A stretch of DNA of 64,000 bases from Mactra quadrangularis. Taxonomy: Eukaryota; Mollusca; Bivalvia; Venerida; Mactridae. The stretch spans positions 37,399,380 to 37,463,379 of the forward strand of contig CM046303.1 of assembly GCA_025267735.1 (NCBI GenBank). Reading direction: 5' to 3'. A program made the translations under genes and the position numbers. The notes under the pieces are model-generated. The model was not told the origin of the DNA. It saw only the letters and a list, made by a program, of their open reading frames with translations, and did not search any database. Shown here one piece after another: positions 11,973 through 20,882 of the stretch (the stretch's first letter is position 1; every line of letters starts with the position of its first letter).

Positions 11973-12035
11973 TGCGCTGAACGCCGTAAAATGGCATAAA
12001 ATTGTGTTGACACGTCGTTAAACCCAGTGAAAAAA
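11973..12035 (+). mobile_element. SINE 3' tail fragment
   Basis: TGCGCTGAACGCCGTAAAAT and the following GTGTTGACACGTCGTTAAAC match the 3' part of the full SINE at 33742-34030. Only the last ~60 bp remains, cut by the TIR element on its left. Confidence 0.6.
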
Positions 12036-12404
12036 AACAGTGAACAGTTATATAAAATTCTTTTTTTCTCAACTGTCAAAGCATGAACAATTTCACGGTG
12101 AATGAATTACACAAATTTTATTTTCAATACTGCCTACCTCTGAAATGAATGGTCTCATTTATAATGTTTACCAAAACACGTTTTTTGTACGCCGTATAAT
12201 AAATTGTAGACATTAGACGCACACACACTCTTACTCATGCTTTAATAGACGCTGGATTGACCAGCACAATAGTTTATATATGCATTGTATAAAATAGTTT
12301 GTGTAAAACTATAACTCATGTAAAACAATCTTACTTTTCACAATTTCCTTTTTTATTTTAATTACAAATGACCAAATAAGTCTTCCAAAACATCTTCCTA
12401 CGGA

Positions 12405-12895
12405 TACTGAAACAAGAAAACATAATTATCAGAGGTTGTACAAAATTGGGTCTCCAGTGTATCCATCTTTTTTTGTAACTCCAGTCTATCATTTTGAAAT
12501 AAAATTAAGTTTTGTGTTCAAATCATTCTGATAGATGCTGGCAGCAATAAGACATATTTTGTACACAAAAATACAACTACTGCTAAATAATAATCATATA
12601 AAGACTTGTATTTAAGGAGAAAATTGAAAACTTAAAGAAAAATCTCCAGTCTATCTTCTAAAAAGTTGGGAGAATATCGTCAATTCGAATTCTAGGTTCC
12701 GCATAACTTCAAAACTATTCGACTTTATACAGTAAATCACATATCGATTTGTTCCAGAAAGTGAGTAGCGTGTTCTGGTAGCTACTTTTTTTATCAGAGG
12801 AAGTCATTTAAAGAAGATATTGAAGAAAAACCTACCTTTTTTGGTATGGCGGCCATTTTTCTTGTTTTGATACACTGGAGAACGTTCACCGCCTT
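12405..12895 (-). repeat. R2 exon-intron module, inverted copy
   Basis: Reverse-complement copy of 7079-7575. On the minus strand an ATG exon (12856-12836) is followed by donor GTAGGT at 12835 and acceptor GTTTCAG ending at 12407. The reading frame stops two codons into exon 2. Conservation of both splice sites and of intron length with the plus copy is the main evidence that this is one duplicated transcribed unit. Confidence 0.7.
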
Positions 12896-12904
12896 GATAA
12901 ATGC

Positions 12905-13440
12905 AACAAATCTCCACGCCTGTAAAATCAAAATGTCGAAATTCAAAGATGCTGGACAGTTATGCATTAGTTAGATGATTGGTTACACGGATTGGTAAGA
13001 ACAGATCCGCAATGTGAGGAGCACTTGACTAAACAGAAGCGATAAGTCATGTAAATAGCTCCTGTTCTGAAGAACTATGTTTTCCCTTCTGCCGATCTTT
13101 TTAAGCGTCATGCAAATATGAATTACTGGAAATAAATCCAACTAAAACCAAACATCCTGTCGGCATAAAGATGGTGTCTAGATCCAGACCATTCGCGTAC
13201 TCCAAATGTCAAGATTCTCAATCTAACTAGTATCGAGAATCTTACTAGGCTTTTGGAACGAGATTGTTACATTTGAACAGAAAAACGTTTTATGACAAGT
13301 TACCTTTTAATTACTGAAAAACCTTAACATGACAATTCAATATAATGCTCTTTTGAGTTACCTTTAGATTATACTTAATCATTCTTTTTTGTTTGCCGTG
13401 ACAATCCCTTTGCTGCATTTAGCAGCAATTTTTTACTTGT
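12905..13440 (+). repeat. Dispersed repeat R3, copy 1 (SINE-free)
   Basis: 12975-13440 is the inverted counterpart of 33290-33741. Landmarks are TCGGCATAAAGATGGTGTCT, the hairpin formed by CAAGATTCTC and GAGAATCTTA at about 13211-13245, and TTTGCCGTGACAATC at 13393. 12905-12975 matches the reverse complement of 38470-38545. It holds the unoccupied site (TTGGTAAGAACA, about 12994-13005) of the SINE present in the other copy. Confidence 0.8.
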
Positions 13441-14003
13441 TTGTTGTTGTGGCGAGGAAAATAAAGACTTAGCAACACATTATAGACGTTTTCTTACCAT
13501 TGTCGACTGACGTAAAAAGTACACGCGGTCGTCATGTTTACGAGGTCATGGTAATGTTATTAGCAACAATGACGTCAAATAAAGTGTAGATCCGAATCGG
13601 AAATATTCTCAAGTCAACATCGGTACCAAAAATCATATGCAAATCTAAAAAATGCAGAAGTACCATACCACTTTAATTAAAACAAACTGTAAAATGTAAT
13701 AATACATTTATTTCTCTAAATGCATAGGCATTGCAGTAACCGACTTTACCATTGGGTTGTAAAGGATTCTGTTTTGCTTGCTTATATACTTAACAAAACT
13801 TAAAAGTATACATATTTCAATTGTGTATAACTTTTTTATTAACCAATATTTTTTAACGAAATTTTGTACACCTGCTATTGGCTATATTTCAATTATTACT
13901 GCGAAGTCATTTTTTTGAAAGTCACCTAACCAGCGCGTTGGACCGTAAATCAATAAAATTCCTTAAATGCTCGATGAAATCGTGACTAGCTTGAATCAAA
14001 ATT
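13441..14003. other. Non-coding, no recognised gene
   Basis: AT-rich sequence between repeat R3 and the transposase fragment. No transposon end belonging to that fragment could be identified. Confidence 0.4.
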
Positions 14004-14425
14004 GCACATAGTCACGGTGGACAGTATAACGATCCATACATCCAAAACACAAAATTGGCAGGCTAACGATAGAACAGTGAGGAATAGCTAATGAGTTTTT
14101 AAAATGGATGGCGCGCCAGCCCGCACCGCAAGAGCGACAACAGAATTACTACGTGACAACAACATCACGCTGATGTGCATACCGCCGAAATGTGTGGCTA
14201 AACATAGAACAACACGCATGGGATAAATTGAACCGCCGTGTACGTCGTGGTGTTGCAACCAAACCCCTATCTGAGCCACGCGGAAGGATTGTGCGCGAGT
14301 GGGCAGGAATATGTCAGAATCTTTTCCACCAGTGTAAGAGATCCATTAGAACGCAATGCAAAACGGTTCCTAACAGCCATGGATGCCACACGTGTTATTA
14401 GAGAGAGAATCGTTACAAAGTTACC
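14004..14425 (+). pseudogene. Tc1/mariner DDE transposase, C-terminal fragment
   Basis: From 14104 the frame reads MDGAPARTARATTELL, the conserved segment around the second catalytic aspartate of Tc1-type transposases (family form DxxxxHxA; here His has become Arg). After a frameshift near 14190-14200 the next frame reads NIEQHAWDKLNRRVRRG, the segment just after the third acidic residue, then IRTQCKTV, close to the usual C-terminus. The PDLNPIE stretch containing the third acidic residue is itself corrupted. The N-terminal DNA-binding half is missing. A dead remnant. It could not be paired with terminal repeats, and it is not the missing half of the 39.5-kb element in any demonstrable way. 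Confidence 0.8.
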
Positions 14426-14429
14426 CGAA

Positions 14430-16565
14430 TTCCACTATCATGTTATCACATTTACTTAGTCACGCAAATCGCAATCCTCATTTTGTTACTTTGACATTTC
14501 CCCCCTTGTGATGTTTTTGTTATTTCTTGTTAAATCTTCCATTTTATGTTATGAAATAAACATAATAGTAATGATCCATCTTTAAACTGTATGTGCTGAA
14601 AATTTGACTTAAATCGGACTGGCACTTACTTAGATACGAGCCCACATATACATGTATATGTACTTATAAGTTTTGTTAAGTGTATATGATAAAATAATTC
14701 AAGTAAGGAGGTAACTATATGTATTCTATTAGATCAGAGGTATGGTCATAGGTGGTGTTGGTTATCGTTAAGTTATTCAATTGGTAATAAGCCATTTTCA
14801 TTTAAAAGTATATACACTTCAAGTCGAAGATTCATATCTAATAACCTGCCAACTGTGGCAACAATACCTACACAACGGCTAACATTCCAGAAGGCAAGTC
14901 TTGCAGTGTTGAAAAATGAAATGGGCAAACTTTGTATGAAGCACTAAAAAAAACAGGAAGCACAGTTCAAATTTGAAATGAATAGCAAAGAACAGAGAAG
15001 TCCACCACAGAAAAGAAGAATAATAGCCGAACATGTTTTACAATAAATGCTATCATTGCAAAATGTTATCTTAATCGATTTAGAAGGAAATAAAGCAGTT
15101 GTTTGCTTTCCAAGACTTTCGAAAAATCAAGATGACAGCAAATTAGTCATTTTGAATCTTTGTTTGGAAAAATAAACATATAGAAAGTTGGTAAAAAAGA
15201 ATTTGTCTGAGAAATTTATCAAAATCTATCAGCTTAAGAAAGTTTTTTGCTTCACAAAATTTTAGATATTTAAGATGGTCGCCTGTTTGCCATTTTTTAT
15301 TTGCGCTTGGAAAAATAGTCGTACAAAAAATCAACTGTTAGTATTTGTCTGCAATGTTTGTGTTGAAATCGGTAAAGAACAAAGAAAGTAATTAGGTTAT
15401 TTTGTCTGGTGACAGACCACGCAATCAACCCACCAACAGGTTGATTCTAGTATACCTAGTTGACAGCTTATATATTATGTAAATTTGTAAAATTTTGTTG
15501 TCATGAAGAATGAAAATGTTGATTTATGATATTTAGTATTAATCGACACCAGCAATAACTTCGATTCGTTGGTACAAACAAAATTAACACGGCACAAACG
15601 TCTATTCAATTTGAAATACTACTGCATGTGATCACGAGGACATAATTCTGTGTATACTGAATCCGTGAATCTGTTTTTATAATTCTGTGTATACTGAATC
15701 CGTGACCATATGAATACATGCCACAATTCACAGATGTGAGGCAGAAGAACAGTACAAATAGTTATTAGTCTTGTTTTAGAAGTAAATCGCTATTTTCCAT
15801 AGATTCAGTTACTAAAAAAGTATCACCACATAGTACGTTGTATATGCTATTCATTCACATGAATACAATATTTATAACTTGATATGTATATTTTGTGTAT
15901 ACTATTTTATTTTCTGATTGTACATAAACTACGTACAGACCAATGTTTTAAAGATCAATGATGTTGGTACTGAGATATATTGTATACAATTATACATACA
16001 AATAAAAAAGTCCGTTATAAAAGCCGCAGTATTCTGCCTTTTACATGGTTTTATTGGAAGGATTTTTTCCCAAAAAAATTCCTTTCTATGTCAGCGCTCT
16101 GTGAAATTTGAAAATAACGAACAACACCTTCAACTCAATAGAATTAATGAGTCAATGCGACCAAGAAAATAGTGCAGCAGAGAAATACGTTATATATGTA
16201 CTATCAAACGTAGATGAGTTGGAGTAGTAGTCAGGGGGGCTCATCCAGACCAGATGCACTTAATGACACCGTCCGTTATCCCTCTATATTCTATATAAAG
16301 CGGCCATCTTGAAAAATCGATAAAATGAGTCGCTTTTTTAGCCCGCTCAGGCGTATCGGTTTAACTCTAGCAGACGACATTTTACCGATATTAAATATAG
16401 CGTAGTATAACGTAGTTAACACTGAAGTTTATATACATACCAATGTTTAAACCATTCACACCTGAGTAATTTTATGTATACTAACGTAATACTAGCGGAC
16501 GAAGTTTAAATATTCTGATCAGGTAAGTAGATAGTTTATAAGGTTCAATTTAAGCTTGAATGTAT
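14430..16565. other. Non-coding, no recognised gene
   Basis: AT-rich. A direct duplication of ATAATTCTGTGTATACTGAA occurs at 15640 and 15679 (39-bp spacing). An 84-codon frame at 15918-16172 has no recognisable family. Nothing else stands out. Confidence 0.4.
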
Positions 16566-16569
16566 GTAT

Positions 16570-16645
16570 GTGTGTTCGTAGCGTAGTGGATAATATGCCT
16601 GCCTGCCACTCGAGGGTTTCGGATTCGAGTGCCTACGGGTTTTTC
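16570..16645 (+). repeat. tRNA-like (SINE-type) Pol III sequence
   Basis: An A-box-like TAGCGTAGTGGATAATATG (16581) is followed 35 bp later by a B-box-like GGATTCGAGTGCC (16620). In between is GCCTGCCACTCGAG, recalling the anticodon arm of tRNA-Gly(GCC). The acceptor stem does not pair, so this is a tRNA-derived repeat head or a decayed tRNA, not a working tRNA gene. Confidence 0.4.
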
Positions 16646-17449
16646 CGTTGATATTATCAATAGTAACAATGTGAAGTTAGGTGAACGTAGAATTTGGAAC
16701 TATAACTAAAATAAAAAAGTCAAAAAAATTCAAGAATGTTCATGTAAGAAGGGTTAAAATCACGTCTGTTTCCCTAGACAGTTAAAATCGCACTAAACCG
16801 TTAAAAATATAAAAAAATGAACTAGTCCGAAAATAGGGGTGTATGATAATAAACTGATAAGAAAGATTAAATATAATTATAATATATATATAATACCATA
16901 CACGTGTAGAGAATCACCTGTTTACGTAATGAACTGGGTGTACACTATATAAAGAGCAATTTCGCTCTCCATCCATTCAGATATTTCTACCGACGGGAAA
17001 ACCACGTCACTTATATCAGTGAAAATAAATTGGAATTATATAGTAGGTATATTCATTCACACATATAGTTAAGGCGTTTATTAGATTAACTAACATACGG
17101 ACTACTAGAAGTATGGAGGTGTCGTCAGACCAACTTAATGCTATAGTGAGATGATACACGAAGTAGCATTAGGAACCACTTCTATGTTATCATGAAACGT
17201 TATAAGCATGGAAAAGTAGGAATCTCTCCGTCTAGTAAAAGGACCTGACTCTCAATGTCTGCTATCATTACTAGATCGGGTATACAAGTCAGCCCTGTAT
17301 ACCGAAAGGGTGCCTGCTTATGACACGCTTCTGACGTTATCCTAGCAGGGTGCGCTTGTTTCAGCGCAAAATGAAGTCTTGAAATCTTTACTATGGACTT
17401 TTTTCAAATTGGCATTGATACAAAATAAATAACTAAGAACAAAATAATG
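16646..17449. other. Unassigned region with promoter-like start and broken ORF
   Basis: TATATAAAGAGC at 16946-16957 is a plausible TATA box. About 165 bp downstream, ATGGAGGTGTCG (17113) opens a short frame (MEVSSDQLNAIV) that stops after 13 codons. With one shift it could continue as REMIHEVALG. Further short stretches such as VYKSALYTERVPAYD lie around 17281-17325. This could be the 5' end of another decayed element gene (retrotransposon gag or a lost Polinton gene). I do not recognise the product. Confidence 0.25.
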
Positions 17450-17538
17450 AAGCTTTTTTATTTTTATTTGATATAAGGAATACATGGTAAACATATATAC
17501 AAAATATTTACAACATCAGTTCATATTACTACATAGTG

Positions 17539-18571
17539 TTACTGTAAATCACTAGCATTTATCCAACTGGTAAATTTCTTAGGAAAATCTCTCCATTGAA
17601 CGAAAAATTGTTTATTTTTTCCGTTACCACGGGTTTTTAACACTTTGTCTATCTTCCATGTTTGATTTAAATCAACATCCACTTTCTGGAGTTCGCTTTG
17701 AAAAATGTTCCCTTGATATCTTCATCTTGTAAATCTCTAGTCTATAGATAGGTAATGACCCCCTATAATAGCGTCTGTATACCCTAAACACTTCTGGAGT
17801 AAAAGTTTGATCATACGCTCTAGTAAACAGTGGCCTTAGATGACTAATACGTACATATTTATCGAGTCTTTATCGTTAAAATGGCTCTTTCAGATGTTGA
17901 CGCCTTGGATTCATTTTGAGTAGGAAAGTAATGGATTTTCTTTTACTTCATGAGATTCTGAACTGTTTTGGCTTTGAATTCCTGACCTGAAAAGAAATAA
18001 ATGTGTAGTATCTGCATGTAAATGTAGGACTTATCACACAGGTTTTAACCAATCTTAAAATGACAGATAAAATAAGTTTAAATGATACACGAATATTTAT
18101 TAAAAATGCAAGTGGGTTAAAAATGTATTATGAACCTACTTTTATCAGTAATAAGTTTAGCAGGCGATCGGTTTGTAGTGTCGAATATTTTCTGGTAAGC
18201 TTGAACCACCTCTTCGCCAGTTTTATATTTCAACGGCTGTAACCACACATATTTGGAGAATGTATCTATGATCAGGAGAATGTACTTGTAGCCCTGGTTC
18301 CAGTCGGCGAACTTTTTCATATCAATTAAATCAGCCATCCATAAAACGTCTTTCCCGGCGCTTACTACATGATTTCTTTGAAATCGCCTTCTCAGTGGTT
18401 TATGTAGACTGTATGATTCTTGATTATGCAGAAATTGTCGTATTCTGTGCATACCGATATCAAATTTCCCCTCTTTTTTACCACTCTGTACAGTTTTTGT
18501 GGTCCTGCAAAAGCACCGGGATGTTTAGGATCGTAATAAATTGTTTTTAAGTAATCTTCCCAAGGAGCCAT
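17539..18571 (-). pseudogene. Polinton integrase (c-integrase), intron-bearing, broken
   Basis: Start ATG at 18571 (MAPWEDYLKTIYYDPKHP). The DDE core follows: WMADLIDM (first Asp), then LITDK (second Asp), where exon 1 ends. An intron with donor GTAGGT at 18139 and acceptor TTTCAG ending at 17987 is predicted. Splicing restores the residues after the second Asp, and SERAILTIK gives the catalytic Glu. Then a deletion removes what is normally about 60 residues, resuming at KYVRISHLRPLFTRAYDQ (the SH3-like part). The protein ends in a chromodomain-like FFVQWRDFPKKFTSWI before TAA at 17541-17539. Frameshifts lie near 18490 and 17710-17730, with stops in the exon after the intron. In the family this enzyme inserts the element into chromosomes. 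Confidence 0.88.
17987..18139 (-). other. Predicted 153-bp intron in the integrase
   Basis: On the minus strand GTAGGTTC (from 18139) to TTATTTCTTTTCAG (ending 17987). It falls exactly at the second catalytic aspartate block, and both flanking exons match the family only when it is removed. A good polypyrimidine tract precedes the acceptor. Confidence 0.75.
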
Positions 18572-18627
18572 GTCGACTGTTCAAGGATCACTCCACAAAT
18601 GAACCATTTCAGTTAATTAGTGACACT

Positions 18628-18921
18628 TTATACATTTTCTGAGTCACTTTCTTCTTCCCCACTGACGTAATCATCGGATTCCTCTTCATCATCAGTAAAT
18701 TCCACGTCAAATAGATCTTGAAATGAGTTCTTATGTTTTCGTAACACTTTTGTCACGGCTGAAGTAGTGTTATGTCCTTTAGAGATCAGTTTGGCAATCT
18801 GAGCCATGATGTTTGTGTGTAAACTATTGTTTCTGAGTGGCAGAATGTAGTTATCTATCAAAATTTGATATTTGCCAAAAAACTCCTTCTCATTATAGGG
18901 TTGTATGCATTCTTCAGTCAT
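18628..18921 (-). CDS. Small acidic-tailed protein between ATPase and integrase
   Basis: 97 codons from the first in-frame Met. The frame stays open upstream to 18996, immediately after the ATPase stop and in the same frame, which would add about 24 residues (EEKFDKIYNKF...) but has no ATG, so the true start may be mutated. The middle part is a probable helical domain (KYQILIDNYILPLRNNSLHT). The C-terminus is strongly acidic (DDEEESDDYVSGEEESDSE). I do not recognise the family. By position it is a Polinton accessory gene, one of the few without an internal stop. Acidic tails are common in DNA-mimic or histone/capsid-binding proteins, but no function should be assumed. Confidence 0.5.
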   Translation of the reverse strand: MTEECIQPYNEKEFFGKYQILIDNYILPLRNNSLHTNIMAQIAKLISKGHNTTSAVTKVLRKHKNSFQDLFDVEFTDDEEESDDYVSGEEESDSENV

Positions 18922-18996
18922 CTGTTGTGCAGTGTCACTTTCTTCACCATTGTCTGTAAATTTGTTGTAAATTTTATCGAATTTTTCTTCATTACA

Positions 18997-20441
18997 TTAA
19001 CGAGCTCTTTTCAATAATTGTACATAAGCCTCATTATCTTCCACAGAATCTTCTTCCTGGTCACTGTCGCTCAGTTCTTCATGTTTTCGTTTCTGTTGCC
19101 CCATGTGTTTGGGGCACCAGCCATTTTTGACATGTCTTTGTACGTCGTGAACAGTGTCAAATAATTGACCACAATCGTCACAAGCTTGTCCTTTATCCAT
19201 TATTTCTTCCGAATTGTTTTCTAAGTAATTCTGTGAATTTTCTTGCTCTTCGATGTGACCCGTCTGAACTCCAACTGCAGAATGATTCACATCTGGCAAA
19301 ACCTTTTCTTTTATAGTTTCTTGCAGGGTCACGTGACCCCTGTTGTCTGAATTCTGATTATTTTGCCAGATACTTTTTAACCTTTGATCCTCTGGTGTGA
19401 ATTGTTTTAAATCAATGAATAAATATCCGTACGGATACTTGGTAGCTTTGGCAAATTGTTTTAAAAGTATGTCACTTTGCCCAGGATACATTTGCCTAGC
19501 TAGTGTCATCACTGAATGTTTGTCTACTGGGTTATTAAATAACACCAAATAATTCTGATTGATAGAAATCACGGATAAATTTCTATGATGCGATCCTTCA
19601 GTAAATAAGTCTGTAATACGTTTATCTTTGCCTGCTTCGGAGAACAAGTCATCCAAAATGAGTAAATTGTTTATTTTGGTATCAAAGAAATCATCGTCTC
19701 CAAGTCAGTAGGAATGCCCTTTATAAATTCTACCAGTGGTAACACAGAACGTTGAATCTTTGTGTATTACGGTTGCCATCGTTTATACAGCCACACGGTC
19801 CTCTGAATACCAGGCTGTATTTTTGAGTTGTGATTCTGCAATACAGCTTTCACGAAAGTGGTCTTCCCGCAGGCTGAAAACAAACGAGATTTTTTAAGTA
19901 GTTTAGATAAAGTATGATACAAATGTATACCCAAATACCGTTAAAAGAAAAAGACAGTATTTTCTTTACTACATTTGAGAAAAAATGAAAAACAATGTAC
20001 CAAAAAATCAGACAAATTGCTTTCATAAATATCCGAAATAATTACCCAAAATTTGCAGAAAAAGTTGATTAAAATTCTAACAAAATTTTGAGAGAAAAAA
20101 CTTAATTTTAAAAAACCAAAAAGTTAAACAATTTCATAACAAATCAACTACATCATTCTTAAAAAGCTTTAAAAAAGGGATAAAACCACTAGATATATAT
20201 AAAACAAATAATTACATGTAGGACCTGAAATCATCATAGTAAAGGGATGATGCAACGCCACGTTTCTAATTTTGTCACTGCACTCTTGTGGTTGTAGTGG
20301 TGCTCCATACATCGGTGGTGGTGGTGGTGGTGAATACGCTTCACTGCACTGTGGATACGCATGGTTGATTTCTTGATGTTTTAACATAGCATCTCTCTTT
20401 GAGAAATCCTGTTTGCAGTCCGGACACTGTGTAGAAGACAT
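18997..20441 (-). pseudogene. Polinton packaging ATPase (FtsK/HerA type) with zinc fingers
   Basis: ATG at 20441 opens exon 1, encoding a C2H2 finger (CPDCKQDFSKRDAMLKHQEI then NH), a Pro run (six Pro) and HPFTMMISGPT, the first half of the Walker A loop. Donor GTAATT at 20215 and acceptor TTGTTTTCAG ending 19874 bound a 342-bp intron. Exon 2 resumes with CGKTTFVKAV, completing Walker A. A TAA near 19777 and a frameshift near 19690 follow. Walker B is LLILDDL (about 19650), followed by DKRITDLFTEGSHHRNLSV and YPYGYLFIDLK, typical of the family. About 20 residues seem deleted after INQN. The C-terminus carries a second finger-like CDDCGQLFDTVHDVQRH. In the family it pumps DNA into capsids. Confidence 0.9.
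19874..20215 (-). other. Predicted 342-bp intron splitting the Walker A motif
   Basis: GTAATTATTTG at 20215 to CGTTTGTTTTCAG ending at 19874, minus strand. Exon 1 ends one base into a codon and exon 2 supplies the other two. The join gives an uninterrupted P-loop in frame, strong evidence that the intron is real. Confidence 0.82.
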
Positions 20442-20882
20442 GTTGACTCTCCCTCGGCTAGCACACAAATGACGATATATCAGAAGTTCAAGCCATAAAT
20501 ACAATTTCAACCAATCAGAGTTTTTATTAACACAGCGCATACGCGAGTTGTTTCATTTAAATAAGAGTTTGCATTTATTTTCATTATTTCAGAGTTAAGT
20601 GTCTAAGAGAGAGCATCGTTGACAATGATAATTAAAATAAGGTATTTATTTCTTGTAGTCTCGCCTGGCTTTTTTGTAGTCTCGCCTGACTTTTTGTAGT
20701 CTCCCCTAGCATGCTGTTGTCTCGACTGACTATATGATTTTTTAATGAAAAATTAAATCAAATATAATGAACACTTATACTAATAATTAACAAAAACTGA
20801 TGTAAAGTCATATTATTTATTTGTCATAATTATATAAACTCGAGACTAATACTACCATTTCATTCTACTTTCAGATTTAGAG
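20442..20882. promoter_or_regulatory. Divergent intergenic region of the Polinton
   Basis: Separates the head-to-head ATPase (-) and polymerase (+). It must have held both promoters. It contains four diverged ~20-bp tandem units (20654-20730) and a good acceptor-like TTCTACTTTCAG ending at 20876, just 5' of the polymerase ATG, suggesting a 5' untranslated exon and intron. No TATA box can be assigned with confidence. Confidence 0.5.
20654..20730 (+). repeat. Four ~20-bp degenerate tandem units (TGTAGTCTCGCCTGAC)
   Basis: TGTAGTCTCGCCTGGCTTTT (20654), TGTAGTCTCGCCTGACTTTT (20675), TGTAGTCTCCCCTAGC (20695) and TGTTGTCTCGACTGAC (20715), spaced 20-21 bp. A reverse-oriented echo, CTCGAGACTAATACTA, lies at 20838. 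They sit midway between divergent genes, so a protein-binding array is plausible. Confidence 0.7.

Noticed and set aside
11284..11980. Overlapping ORFs of 60-100 codons
   Set aside because: They arise from the GATCGG-rich arms of the TIR elements on both strands, and no family is recognisable.
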